Assembly (NCBI GenBank): GCA_020633465.1
Contig: JACKDN010000036.1
Location: 1 to 64,000, forward strand
Length of the DNA: 64,000 nt
DNA from: Myxococcales bacterium
Lineage (GTDB): Bacteria > Myxococcota_A > Bradymonadia > UBA7976 > UBA1532
Direction: 5' to 3'
Made by a program: the position numbers and the translations under genes. The notes below the pieces were generated by a model that was not told where the DNA came from, ran no database searches, and saw nothing but the letters and a program-made list of their open reading frames with translations. Below are positions 18,791 through 28,127 of this stretch, piece after piece (position 1 is the first letter of the stretch; the number at the start of each line of letters is the position of its first letter).

Positions 18791-19939
18791 TCACGCCGCC
18801 TCGGCGGCCTCCTCGGCGACCGGCCAGCGGCGCATCGACGTCGCGCCGATCAGGATGTCGGTCGTCTTGCGCATGCGGGTGAAGATGCTCTCCTGCACGT
18901 AGGGCACGCCGTGCTTCGCGCACAGCGCCTTCAGACGCGGCTGGGCGCGCTGGTACTGGCGGGGCGACAGATCGGGGAACACATGGTGCTCGATCTGATA
19001 GTTCAGCCAGCCGTGCAGGAAGTCGTTCAGGTCGCCGCCGGTGCGGTAGTTGGTCGAGCCCACGATCTGCCGCAGGTAGAAGTCACCGCGGCCGCGCACC
19101 GGGCCGTCGAAGCGATAGAGATCGTCGCCGGTGTGGTTGGGCACGATGACCCAGAACGACCACGCGTTGGCCACCGCCTCGGCGATCAGCAGGTTGATCA
19201 GGGCGTACAGCGCCGCGGTGGGGCTCCACAGCAGGAACAGCGCGGGCAGCGCCCCGAAGCGCCAGCCCGCGTAGGGCAGCCAGCAGCGCAGCAGCGTCGC
19301 GCGGGCGCGCGGCTTCCAGGGCAGCCACGCGGCCCAGCTGAAGATCGACACGCGCTCGCCGGTGGTGCGACGGGCGTCGTGATCGAGCAGGTGGTTCAGC
19401 GTGTTGGGCGCGTAGTACAGCGGCTTCCACACCAGGCTGCCCAGGTAGACGACCGCGCGGCGGGCCCACATCGGCAGAGCAGAGTCGCGCAGGAAGAACG
19501 CGTTGTCCTCGGCCACGTCGGGGTCGCCGGGCCGCGCGTCGGCCGCGCCCTCGCCCAGGCGGTAGTGATGCAGGACGTCGTGCTCGTGGTGCCAGGCGTC
19601 GGGGTGCATCCAGTCGAACCAGTCGATCACCCGCCGCCAGCCGCGCGCGAAGACGCGGCCCTGCAGCCGGCGCGGGGTGCCCGGCAGCTTGTCCAGGCCG
19701 CGGTGGATGACGTGGTGGGCGACGATGGCCCAGCGGGCGAAGTTGCCCAGGCCCAGGCCGAGCCAGGCCAGCGGGTTGGGAAAGAAGCCGGACGCGGCGA
19801 AGCCCACCAGCGAGCACGCGCGGCCCCAGCGCGCCATCCGGCGCAGGTGCGCGAGATCCTCGGGCCCCGCCTCGGCCCGCAGCTCGGCGCGCAGGGCGTC
19901 GAGGTCGGCCTCGAGGGCCTTCTCGTCGATGGTGTGCAC
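18791..19939 (-). CDS. Membrane fatty acid desaturase
   Basis: The 382-residue membrane di-iron desaturase has the three histidine boxes in order: AHHVIH near residue 75, WHHEHDVLHH near 115 and QIEHHVFPD near 320. Hydrophobic segments lie between boxes 1 and 2 and before box 3. The Gln in box 3 (QxxHH) is shared with front-end and some acyl-lipid desaturases, but there is no cytochrome b5 domain, so regioselectivity cannot be stated. The GTG start at 19939 has GGGGAG five bases upstream. A TAGTAT box at 19969-19974 on the minus strand is a candidate -10 element. It is monocistronic and would act on membrane lipid acyl chains. Confidence 0.9.
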   Translation of the reverse strand: MHTIDEKALEADLDALRAELRAEAGPEDLAHLRRMARWGRACSLVGFAASGFFPNPLAWLGLGLGNFARWAIVAHHVIHRGLDKLPGTPRRLQGRVFARGWRRVIDWFDWMHPDAWHHEHDVLHHYRLGEGAADARPGDPDVAEDNAFFLRDSALPMWARRAVVYLGSLVWKPLYYAPNTLNHLLDHDARRTTGERVSIFSWAAWLPWKPRARATLLRCWLPYAGWRFGALPALFLLWSPTAALYALINLLIAEAVANAWSFWVIVPNHTGDDLYRFDGPVRGRGDFYLRQIVGSTNYRTGGDLNDFLHGWLNYQIEHHVFPDLSPRQYQRAQPRLKALCAKHGVPYVQESIFTRMRKTTDILIGATSMRRWPVAEEAAEAA

Positions 19940-19997
19940 GGCGTCTCCCCGTCGGCGCGGCGCGCAGGATACTACGGCAGCGCCCGCGACGCGGCGA

Positions 19998-21149
19998 TCA
20001 CCGCAGCCCGTGCTCGACCGGCGGCTCGACCTGCGCCGGCAGCGTCGCCACGAACGTCGCCCCCTCGCCGGGGGTCGAGCGCACCGCCAGCGTGCCCCCG
20101 CAGGCCTCGACCGCGCGGCGGCACAGCGCCAACCCCACGCCGGCCGCGTGCCCGTCGGGATCGGGCTGCAGCCGGTGGAAGGCCTGGAACACCTGCGCCT
20201 GTTCCTCGGTGCGGATGCCCACCCCGCGGTCGGCCACCTCGAGCACCACCTCGTCGCCCCGCGGCCGCAGGCTGAGGCGCACGTCGGCCGGCTCGCCGGG
20301 CCGCGTGAAGGTCAGCGCGTTCGCCAACAGCTCGCGCAGCAGCGTCCGCAGATGCTCCCGGCTGGTGCGCACCCGCTCCACGCGCAGGTCGACGTGCACG
20401 CGCGCCCCGCCCGCGAGGTCGAGCAGATCGCGCCGCACGCCCTCGACCAGCGGCGCCACCGCGAACACCTCCTGGTTCACGCGCCGCTCGTCGGTGAACT
20501 CGAGCAGCGCGTCGATGCGCGTCTTCATGCGCAGCGCCGCCGCCCGCGCCCGCTCGACGTTGTCGCGCGCCGGCGCGTCGGGCTCGAGGGCGTCGAGGGC
20601 GAACTCGGCGAAGCCGACCACGTGCCGCAGCGGCGTCTGCAGGTCGTGCGCCGCCGCGTGCGCGATCTCGCGGATGACCGTGCGCGAGGCCTCGAGCTCG
20701 GCGGTGCGCGCGGCCACCTGCCCCTCGAGGTCGGCGGTCAGCGCGCGCAGCTCGTCCTCGGCGCGCCGCTGCGCGGTCACGTCGAGGTACTGGGCCAGCA
20801 CGCACCCGCCGGGCAGGGGCGCGAGGCTCACCCGGTAGGCGGCGCGCGGCGCGTCCCCGTCGCCGAGCACGATCTCGCGCACCTCGCACGCCCGCCCGCT
20901 GCGCAGCACGTCGCGGCAGCCGTCGAGCAGCGCGCTGCCCCGCGCGGCCGGGAACACCTCCAAGAAGCGGCGCCCCGCCAGCCCCGCGCGATCGTCACGC
21001 TCGGCCGCGCCGATCGCGGCCTGATTGACGAAGCGCAGCAACCAACTATCGGCGTCCTCCGGATCCACCGGCTGCACCACGAGCAGCGCCAGCTGCACCC
21101 GGTCGGCCACCGCCGCCAGCTGCTGCGCGCTCAAGGGAGCCGGGCTCAC
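19998..21149 (-). CDS. PAS-containing sensor histidine kinase
   Basis: The 383-residue kinase lacks membrane segments. A PAS-like domain (residues about 10-125, including FVNQAAIGAAERDDRAGLAG and a closing YLDVTAQRRAEDELRAL) precedes a HisKA helix with AHDLQTPLRHVVGF, where His168 is the phospho-acceptor. The ATPase domain shows N box ELLANALTFTR, G1 VADRGVGI, F box VFQAFHRLQ and G2 GVGLALCRRAVE. The SHDLQxPLR-type H box is characteristic of phytochrome-like kinases paired with single-domain regulators, which is exactly what lies upstream. The GTG start overlaps the stop of the receiver gene by four bases. It is a cytosolic sensor with an unknown ligand. Confidence 0.9.
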   Translation of the reverse strand: MSPAPLSAQQLAAVADRVQLALLVVQPVDPEDADSWLLRFVNQAAIGAAERDDRAGLAGRRFLEVFPAARGSALLDGCRDVLRSGRACEVREIVLGDGDAPRAAYRVSLAPLPGGCVLAQYLDVTAQRRAEDELRALTADLEGQVAARTAELEASRTVIREIAHAAAHDLQTPLRHVVGFAEFALDALEPDAPARDNVERARAAALRMKTRIDALLEFTDERRVNQEVFAVAPLVEGVRRDLLDLAGGARVHVDLRVERVRTSREHLRTLLRELLANALTFTRPGEPADVRLSLRPRGDEVVLEVADRGVGIRTEEQAQVFQAFHRLQPDPDGHAAGVGLALCRRAVEACGGTLAVRSTPGEGATFVATLPAQVEPPVEHGLR

Positions 21150-21562
21150 GCCCCCGCCTCGATGCGCTCGAAGAAGGCGACGAACTCGCGCACGTGGGTC
21201 GGCTTCACGACGTAGTCGACGCAGCCGAGCAGAGCGGCGCGCTCGCGATCGGCGGGCTGCAGCGAGGTCGTCAGCACCACCACCGGCGGCGCCTCGGCGA
21301 AGCGGGGGCGGGCGCGCAGCCGCTCGACCAGCTCGAAGCCGGTCATCTCGGGCATGCGCAGATCGACCACCGCCACGGCGATGGGCTCGGCGTCGCCCTG
21401 CTCGACCGCGTCGAGGTGCCGGAGGAAGGCCGGCGCCCCCGCGCACACCACCAGCGAGCGCGTGGCCCCGCTGCGCGCGTAGCAGCGCCGGGCCAGCTCC
21501 AGATCGTCCGGATCGTCGTCCACGATGACAACGCTGCCCGGCCCTGCCACGGTGACGTTCAT
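21146..21562 (-). CDS. Single-domain response regulator (Rcp1-like)
   Basis: The 138-residue protein is a stand-alone receiver domain with no output domain: acidic cluster DDDPDD at 15-20, phospho-acceptor D67 in VVDLRMPEMTG, Thr in VVLTTSLQ and Lys in VVKPTHVREF. The ATG at 21562 is preferred to a GTG two codons upstream. Rcp1-type regulators relay phosphate from phytochrome-like kinases, often to a later phosphotransfer protein. It is the first gene of a two-gene operon with the PAS kinase, overlapping it by four bases. Confidence 0.9.
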   Translation of the reverse strand: MNVTVAGPGSVVIVDDDPDDLELARRCYARSGATRSLVVCAGAPAFLRHLDAVEQGDAEPIAVAVVDLRMPEMTGFELVERLRARPRFAEAPPVVVLTTSLQPADRERAALLGCVDYVVKPTHVREFVAFFERIEAGA

Positions 21563-21704
21563 GCCCACCCCCGGGAGACGCTCCCCGAGCCCGCACGGTA
21601 GGGCCGGGTGCGCGTCGGGTCAATCGGGGGGATGAGCCCGCGCCGGCCGTGCGTTGGGGACGCGCCGGGCGGTGGGGGCCGGCTGGCCGACGAGGGGGCG
21701 CTGG

Positions 21705-24700
21705 ATGCGACGAGCACTGTACGGATGTCTGTTGTTGACGCTGCTGGCCTGCGACGACGGCGGCGGCGGCGAGACCGCGCCGGCCGACGTCGGGCCGGGC
21801 GCGCGAGGCGACGGCGGCGCCGACGCCGCGGCAGGGGGGTGCGCCGACGGCGTCTGGACGCCGGGCGAGCAGGGCATCGACTGCGGCAGTCCCTGCGCGC
21901 CGTGCGCGCTGGACGAACGGCCGCCCACGCTGACGCTCGAGGGGCCCGAGGCGCGCACCGTGGCCGATGCGACGCTCACCGTGCGGGGCGAGGCGCGCGA
22001 CGACGAGGGCCCGGTGACGGTGATCGCCCAAGGCGGCGCCAAGGCGGTGCCGGGCGCCGACGGTGCCTTCGCGCTCGACGTGACGGTGCCGCCCGGGCGC
22101 TCGACCGTGACGGTGACGGCGGTGGACGCGGGGGGCAACGAGGCGCGGGCCAGCCTGCAGGTGCTGTTCGACGATCGCGCGCCCGCGCTGGTGGTCGAGG
22201 CGCTGCCCGCCCTCGTGTACCGCACCGCGGTGACCGTGCGCGGCGTGGCCCTCGACGACGCGGGCGCCGTGACCGTGCGGGTGATGGATCGGGACGCGCC
22301 GGTCGACGCGATGGGCCGCTTCGAGGCGACGGTCGACCTCGCGTCGGGCGATCACGACCTGCGCGTCGAGGCGACCGACGCCGCCGGCAACACCACCAGC
22401 GAGGTGCGCCCGCTGACCGTCTTCGTCTCGGCGCCGGCGACCTACGAGTCGCCGCTCGGCGGGCGGCTGACGCTGCCCGAGGGGGCGCTGGTGCGGCCCG
22501 ATCAGACCGTCGAGCTGCGCGATCTGAGCACCCTGAACCTGCGCGCCAGCCTCGGCGACGAGGGCGACGAGATCATCAACGGCACGCCCCCGGACGGCCT
22601 GCCCAACGGGCGCATCGTCATCCCCGGCGCGCTGGCGATGACCTTCGACTCGGCCGAGCTGCCCACCGACGCGCTGGTGAACATGCCGCTCGACTTCTCG
22701 GTGCCGGCGGACGGCGGGCTGACCAACCGGGTGCCGCTGTGGATCCTGCAGCTCACCCCCGACAGCGACGGCGACGGCCGCCCGGAGCTGACGCTGGTGA
22801 GCGAGGCGCAGGTGGGCGACGACGGCCGCATGCGCCCGGTGCGTCCCATCGCCGGCGGGTTCCGCTTCGACCGCGCGGCCGGCTTCGACGACGACAGCAT
22901 CGACCAGGTCGACGGCCTCGACCACAGCTCGGTCACCTTCGTCGCCTGCTGCTGCGGCGTGGCCGCGGTGCCGGTGGAGGGCGACGTGAAGTGCCGGCCC
23001 GACAGCTTCGCGAAGATCCACGAAGATCTGGCGCGGCGCCTCGACGGCGAGATCGGCGACATGATGCAGCGCCTCGACCGCACGCGCGGCCAGCGCACCC
23101 GGCACGTGCTGGACAACATCCTGGGCGAGAACGGCAGCCTCACCCGATCGCTCGCGTCGGGGCTGGCGGCCCTGATCGCCATCGAGGCCGCGCCGGTCGT
23201 CGCCGAGTCGGTGCTGCAGCCGCTGGCGCTGGCCGCCGGGCACGACGCGGCCAGCCTGGGCACCTGGCAGCTCATCCGGGTGCTGGCCGGCGCGGCCTTC
23301 GTCGGGGCCGACGGCCAGACGGTGCCCAACAACGCGGCCGACTTCGTCTTCGGGATGATCGTCGGCATGTTGAAAGACGCCCTGGTCGATCTGGCCGAGT
23401 ACGGCATCGACGCGTTGCAGGACCTGAACCGCGACATCGGGCGCTACGCCGATCTCACCGCCGACATCGCCGCCTACGAGTCCGGCATCGCCGCCTTCAC
23501 GATGCAGAAGGCCGGGCACCTGGCGGCCGCGCATCACTTCAGCGGGTGCACCGACAGCTACACGGCGGCGGCCGCCGCGGCGATGGAGGCGTCCCGCGTG
23601 GCGTCCCTGGCCGCCGAGCGCGACGACGCGGCGCTGGCGGCCATCGACGCCGTGATGGCCGACGTGCAGGCCCTGGGCGCCGACGGCATGGCGCTGGCCC
23701 AGGTGCTCGACGGGTTGGATCCCATCGCGGCGCGGCTGACGGCGGGGGACGCGACCGCGGCCGACCGGGACGAGGCCGAGCGGCGGCTGGTGCAGGCGGC
23801 CGATCTCGGCGCGCGCATGGAGGCGCTGCACCGCGCGCTCGGCGGGGCGCGGGCCACCTTCGGGGCGGCCGAGGCGGCGGACGGCGCGGCCACCCCCACC
23901 GAGGCGGCGGCCGTGCAGCGCAGCTGCGCGCTGGTCGAGGCCATCCCCCGCGAGGGCGGGCTGCCCAAGGCCGGCGTGCGCGTGGGGCTCAGCGCGTTCG
24001 GCGCGCACCACCAGGCGACCAGCGCCGAGGACGGGCGCTTCGTGCTGATCGCGCACACCCCGCTGGTGTCGATCGGGGGCCAGCGCGGGCTCGCCGCCGG
24101 CGACGCCCTGATCGACGCGAGCGCCAGCGGCTACCTCGCCGGCGCCGCCGAGGCGTCCTGGGACGAGGTCGTGTTCCCCGGCGCGGGGCAGTTCGAGTTC
24201 GGCGTGGACGTCGGCACGCTCACGATCGGCCTGCCCCTCGAGCTGCTCGGCGACCGCGACGGCGACGGCCTGAACGACGGCACCGAGATGATCGCGGGCA
24301 CCGATCCCGATCGGGTCGACACCGACGGCGACGGGTACGACGACCGGGCCGAGGGCCTGGCCCTGAGCGATCCGCTCGACGCCGACAGCGTGCCCTCGGA
24401 CGACACCGATCGCGACGGCCTGACCGACGCCGAGGAGCCGGCGCTGGGCACCGATCCCGCGAACCGCGACACCGACGGCGACCGGCTGAGCGACGGCACC
24501 GAGGTGCGCCTGTGGGGCACCGATCCCACCCGCGTCGACACCGACGGTGACGGCTTCGTCGACCGCGCCGAGGTGACGCTGGGCAGCGATCCCACGGACC
24601 CCGACAGCACGCCCGGCGACGACGCCGACGGCGACGGGCTGATCGACAGCGAAGAGAACCGCCTGGGTACGCAGGTGGGGCGCGCCGACACGGACGGCGA

Positions 24701-26075
24701 CGGCCTGAGCGACGGCGAGGAGGTCTACGTCTTCGGCACCGATCCGCTGCGGCCCACCAGCGACGGCGATCAGATCCCCGACGGCGAGGAGGTGGTGGCC
24801 GGGGCGGACGGCTACCGCACCGATCCGCTCGACCGCGACACCGACCGCGACGGCTTCCTCGACGATCTCGAGATCGCCGAGGGGAGCGATCCCACCGACG
24901 CCACGTCGCAGCCCGAGGCGGTGGCGCCGGTGGCGGGCTGCCCGGCCTGCCCCGCGGGCATGCACGATGGCGGCGACGGCGCCTGCGTGGCGGCGGGCGC
25001 GTGCGCCGATGGCTACACGCTGGAGCCCGGCGGGCGCTGCGCGGGCTGGCGCCGGCTGGGCGGCGAGGGGCCGACCGCGGTAGAGGCGCGCCTGACGCCC
25101 CTGGCCGACGGCCGGGTGCTGTTCACCGGGGGCTACCTGGGCGAGGCCGTGACCGCCGAAGCCTGGCGCTTCGACCCGCCGACCGAGCGCTTCCTGGCGA
25201 CGACGCCCATGCCCACCGCGCGCTACGGGCACAGCGCCACCGTGCTGGCCGACGGCCGCGTGCTGGTGGCCGGCGGCACCACCGTGTTCGGGTTCGACGA
25301 CACGCCCACGGCGGCGGTCGAGCTGTACGATCCGGTCGCCGACACCTGGACCGCCCTGCCCCCCCTGCCGGCCCCGCGGCGCGACCACGCCGCCGTGGCG
25401 CTGCCCGACGGTCGGGTGTTGCTGGCCGGTGGCTTCGGCGAGCGGCGCGTGGACGCCGACGCGCTGCGCGACGGCGTGCTCTACACCGTGGACGGCGAGG
25501 ACAGCGAGGTGACGCCGGTCGCCCTGAACCTGCCCTTCGAGGGCGCGCCGGTGGGCCTGCCGCTCGACGACGGGCGGGTGCTGCTCGCCGGCACCGCGCC
25601 CCAGGGCGGCGACGTCGTGTTCGCGACGACCACGGCCGTCTTCGACCCGGCGGACGACGCCGCGGCCCCCGGGCCGCGCCTCGACGGGCGGTACGCCGCC
25701 GCGTTCGCGCGCCTGGGCGACGGCCGGGTCCTGGCCGCGGCGGGGCTGGGCGAGGGCTTCCGCGGCTCGACCGACGCGACCCTGCTGGACGCGGCGGCCG
25801 TCGCCTGGACCCCCGGCCCCGCCCTGGACGTGCCGCTGTTCCCGGGCCCCGCCGCCGCCACGCTGAGCGACGGCACCGCGCTGGTGATGCGTGATCTGGC
25901 CCGCGTCTTCGACCCCGCCACCGACGCCTGGACCGCCACCGCGACGGTGGTCGACGGCCGGGTCCAGCGGACGCTCGCGACCCTGCCGGACGTGCGCGCG
26001 CTGGTGTACGGCCCCACCGACTTCGAGGTGCCGGCCCGGGCCGAGATCTACCGGCGCGGGTGCCCCGGCCCCTGA
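21705..26075 (+). CDS. Large surface lipoprotein: Ig-like, TSP3 calcium-binding and Kelch-like repeats
   Basis: This 1456-residue product starts at the ATG at 21705, which gives MRRALYGCLLLTLLAC as the lipoprotein signal. Residues about 70-245 contain Ig-like beta repeats (TVTVTAVDAGGNEARASLQV). A long, mostly helical Ala-rich middle follows. About 850-1070 are TSP type-3-like aspartate repeats (DRDGDGLNDGTEMIAGTDPD) that would bind calcium. The last 340 residues are Kelch-type beta-propeller blades (ARYGHSATVLADGRVLVAGG and similar). A second Cys cluster (CPACPAGMHDGGDGAC) links the two. It is likely exposed on the outer membrane and may bind other surface molecules; no enzyme motif is seen. 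Its end overlaps the convergent GGDEF-EAL gene by 28 bases. Confidence 0.87.
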   Translation: MRRALYGCLLLTLLACDDGGGGETAPADVGPGARGDGGADAAAGGCADGVWTPGEQGIDCGSPCAPCALDERPPTLTLEGPEARTVADATLTVRGEARDDEGPVTVIAQGGAKAVPGADGAFALDVTVPPGRSTVTVTAVDAGGNEARASLQVLFDDRAPALVVEALPALVYRTAVTVRGVALDDAGAVTVRVMDRDAPVDAMGRFEATVDLASGDHDLRVEATDAAGNTTSEVRPLTVFVSAPATYESPLGGRLTLPEGALVRPDQTVELRDLSTLNLRASLGDEGDEIINGTPPDGLPNGRIVIPGALAMTFDSAELPTDALVNMPLDFSVPADGGLTNRVPLWILQLTPDSDGDGRPELTLVSEAQVGDDGRMRPVRPIAGGFRFDRAAGFDDDSIDQVDGLDHSSVTFVACCCGVAAVPVEGDVKCRPDSFAKIHEDLARRLDGEIGDMMQRLDRTRGQRTRHVLDNILGENGSLTRSLASGLAALIAIEAAPVVAESVLQPLALAAGHDAASLGTWQLIRVLAGAAFVGADGQTVPNNAADFVFGMIVGMLKDALVDLAEYGIDALQDLNRDIGRYADLTADIAAYESGIAAFTMQKAGHLAAAHHFSGCTDSYTAAAAAAMEASRVASLAAERDDAALAAIDAVMADVQALGADGMALAQVLDGLDPIAARLTAGDATAADRDEAERRLVQAADLGARMEALHRALGGARATFGAAEAADGAATPTEAAAVQRSCALVEAIPREGGLPKAGVRVGLSAFGAHHQATSAEDGRFVLIAHTPLVSIGGQRGLAAGDALIDASASGYLAGAAEASWDEVVFPGAGQFEFGVDVGTLTIGLPLELLGDRDGDGLNDGTEMIAGTDPDRVDTDGDGYDDRAEGLALSDPLDADSVPSDDTDRDGLTDAEEPALGTDPANRDTDGDRLSDGTEVRLWGTDPTRVDTDGDGFVDRAEVTLGSDPTDPDSTPGDDADGDGLIDSEENRLGTQVGRADTDGDGLSDGEEVYVFGTDPLRPTSDGDQIPDGEEVVAGADGYRTDPLDRDTDRDGFLDDLEIAEGSDPTDATSQPEAVAPVAGCPACPAGMHDGGDGACVAAGACADGYTLEPGGRCAGWRRLGGEGPTAVEARLTPLADGRVLFTGGYLGEAVTAEAWRFDPPTERFLATTPMPTARYGHSATVLADGRVLVAGGTTVFGFDDTPTAAVELYDPVADTWTALPPLPAPRRDHAAVALPDGRVLLAGGFGERRVDADALRDGVLYTVDGEDSEVTPVALNLPFEGAPVGLPLDDGRVLLAGTAPQGGDVVFATTTAVFDPADDAAAPGPRLDGRYAAAFARLGDGRVLAAAGLGEGFRGSTDATLLDAAAVAWTPGPALDVPLFPGPAAATLSDGTALVMRDLARVFDPATDAWTATATVVDGRVQRTLATLPDVRALVYGPTDFEVPARAEIYRRGCPGP

Positions 26076-28066
26076 TCCGTCGGCTCGGGCGCGGCCAAAC
26101 TGGCCAGCAGCGCCGTGCGCGCCATCGGCGTCGGGCTGCCGAGCATCGCCTCGACGGCCTCGACCGGACCCGGCCGGCCCAGCCCGAAGCCCTGCCCCAC
26201 GTCGCAGCCCAGCTCGACCAGCCGCTCGACGTCCTCGCGCGCCTCGATGCCCTCGGCCAGCACCGTCAGCCGCAGCGCGTGGCTCATGCCGACGATGGCC
26301 TGGATGAGGCGCTCGTTGGGCCCATCGGGGCTGAGATCGCTGACGAAGGCGCGATCGATCTTCACGACGTCGATGGGCAGCGTGCGCAGGGACGCGAGGG
26401 ACGACCAGCCGGTGCCGAAGTCGTCCAGCGCCAGGCCGAAGCCCGCCTCGGACAGCGCGTCGAGGTTGTCGCGCACCGGCCCGGCGTCGTCGGCGTAGGC
26501 GCTCTCGGTCACCTCGAAGCCCACGCGCGCGTGCGGCACGCCCGTCGCGTCGACCTCGGCGATCAGCTGAGCGGCGAAGCCGGGGCGCTGCAGCTGCACG
26601 CGGGAGAGGTTGATCCACACCTTGAAGGGCCGCTCGGCCATCTGCGGCAGCCACGCGTGGGCCTGCGCGCAGGCGCGGGCCACCACGTAGCTGCCCAGGC
26701 CGTGGATGAGGCCGGTCGTCTCGGCGACGCCGATGAAGGCGTCGGGCGGCACGAGGCCTTCGGTCGGGTGTTGCCAGCGCACCAGCGCCTCGACCCCCAG
26801 CAGGCGCCCGCTGCGCAGATCGAACTCGGGCTGGTACACGAGGAACAGCTCGTCACGCTCGAGGGCGTGGTGCAGATCGACCCGCAGGCGCACCTCGCGC
26901 GCCGAGGCGGCGACGTCCTCGACGGCGCTGGCCGCGCTGCCCCCGCCGCGCTCGACCTTCGCGCGGCTGAGCGCGCCGAGCGCGCTGCGCAGCAGGTGCT
27001 CGGCCAACGCCCCGCCGCTGTCGGTCAGCCGGGCGGCCGCCGCCAGACCCACGCTCGCCGACACCAGGGCCTCGCCGGCCACCTCGGTGATGGGCCGCGC
27101 CAGCGCCGACTGGACCTCGCGGACCGTGTCGACCGCGCCCGACGGATCGGCCAAAGCCGGCAGGAACACCGCGAACTCGTCGCCCCCGATGCGCGCCACC
27201 ACCGCCGCCGTGTCGTCCAGCGCGGCCTGCAGGCGATCGCCGACGACGCTCAGCACCTGGTCGCCGGCGCGGTTGCCGTGGGCCGCGTTGATGGCGCCGA
27301 AGCCGTCGAGGTCGAGGGCCAGCAGCACACCCAGGCCGCGGCTGTCGGGCTCGTCGAAGTGGCGCTCGAGGCGCTCGACCAGCGCGGCGCGGTTCATCAG
27401 CCCGGTCAGCGGATCGTGCAGGCGGGCGTGGCGCGCGGCCAGCTCGGCCACCTTCTGCGCGGTGATGTCGCGCGCGACGCCGGTGAGGCGCACCGGCCGC
27501 CCCGCGGCGTCGTCGATCCGGCGCGCGCGGTCGTGCAGCCAGCGCACCTCGCCGTCCGGTCGCACGACGCGGTACACCGCCTCGGCCTCGCCACGCTGGC
27601 GCACCGAGCGCTCGCGGGCATCGGCCAGCGGCCGATCTTCGGGGTGCACCGCCTCGCGCCACAGGTCGGGCCGCGCGCGGAAGGCCTCGGGCGACACGCC
27701 GTAGACCGCCTCGACCGCGCCGCCGACCCACGGTGGACGCTCGCCGGTGAGATCGGCCGCCCACACGACCTCGGAGAGCGACTCGACGACCTGCGTGACG
27801 CGCGACTCGAGCGCCACGCGCGCCTGCTCGGCGACCTCGAGCCGACGCAGGTGGCGCCGGAGCAAGCCATAGAGGATGACGGCGGTGACGATGACGAACA
27901 GCGAGCCCTTGGCCAGGTCGGTCCACAGCTCGGCCAGGGTGCGACCGACGAGGCCGTGCGCCACGACGTCGGAGACGACGATCCAGGTCAGGCCGACGAC
28001 GAGGTAGGCCCCGGCCGCCTGCCGCGCCGACCAGATGTCTCGCGCCCTCGATGAGAAATCGGCCAC
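26048..28066 (-). CDS. Membrane PAS-GGDEF-EAL protein (cyclic di-GMP turnover)
   Basis: The 672-residue protein has two N-terminal membrane helices (residues about 17-65), a PAS domain (about 85-215, ending LTGVARDITAQKVAEL), a GGDEF domain (about 225-390) and an EAL domain (about 405-655). The active-site motif RIGGDEF is intact, so diguanylate cyclase activity is possible. The EAL domain keeps VEALVRWQHP, the Asn of INLSRVQ, EVTESA, DDFGTGWSS, VKIDRAFV and EGIEA, so phosphodiesterase activity is also possible. The balance cannot be told from sequence. PAS input and membrane location suggest it answers an envelope or redox cue. It reads from a GTG start and is convergent with the Kelch lipoprotein gene. 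Confidence 0.94.
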   Translation of the reverse strand: MADFSSRARDIWSARQAAGAYLVVGLTWIVVSDVVAHGLVGRTLAELWTDLAKGSLFVIVTAVILYGLLRRHLRRLEVAEQARVALESRVTQVVESLSEVVWAADLTGERPPWVGGAVEAVYGVSPEAFRARPDLWREAVHPEDRPLADARERSVRQRGEAEAVYRVVRPDGEVRWLHDRARRIDDAAGRPVRLTGVARDITAQKVAELAARHARLHDPLTGLMNRAALVERLERHFDEPDSRGLGVLLALDLDGFGAINAAHGNRAGDQVLSVVGDRLQAALDDTAAVVARIGGDEFAVFLPALADPSGAVDTVREVQSALARPITEVAGEALVSASVGLAAAARLTDSGGALAEHLLRSALGALSRAKVERGGGSAASAVEDVAASAREVRLRVDLHHALERDELFLVYQPEFDLRSGRLLGVEALVRWQHPTEGLVPPDAFIGVAETTGLIHGLGSYVVARACAQAHAWLPQMAERPFKVWINLSRVQLQRPGFAAQLIAEVDATGVPHARVGFEVTESAYADDAGPVRDNLDALSEAGFGLALDDFGTGWSSLASLRTLPIDVVKIDRAFVSDLSPDGPNERLIQAIVGMSHALRLTVLAEGIEAREDVERLVELGCDVGQGFGLGRPGPVEAVEAMLGSPTPMARTALLASLAAPEPTDQGPGHPRR

Positions 28067-28127
28067 GTGCGTCGTCCCCCGAGCGTACCCGCGCGGAGCG
28101 TAGCACGGCCCTGTTCGGCGCGCGCGG

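Noticed and set aside
19998..26654. A 2218-codon open minus-strand reading spanning the PAS kinase gene and running opposite the Kelch lipoprotein gene.
   Set aside because: Only the last 383 codons (the PAS kinase) have protein character; the rest is low-complexity Arg/Gly/Ala antisense of a clear lipoprotein gene.
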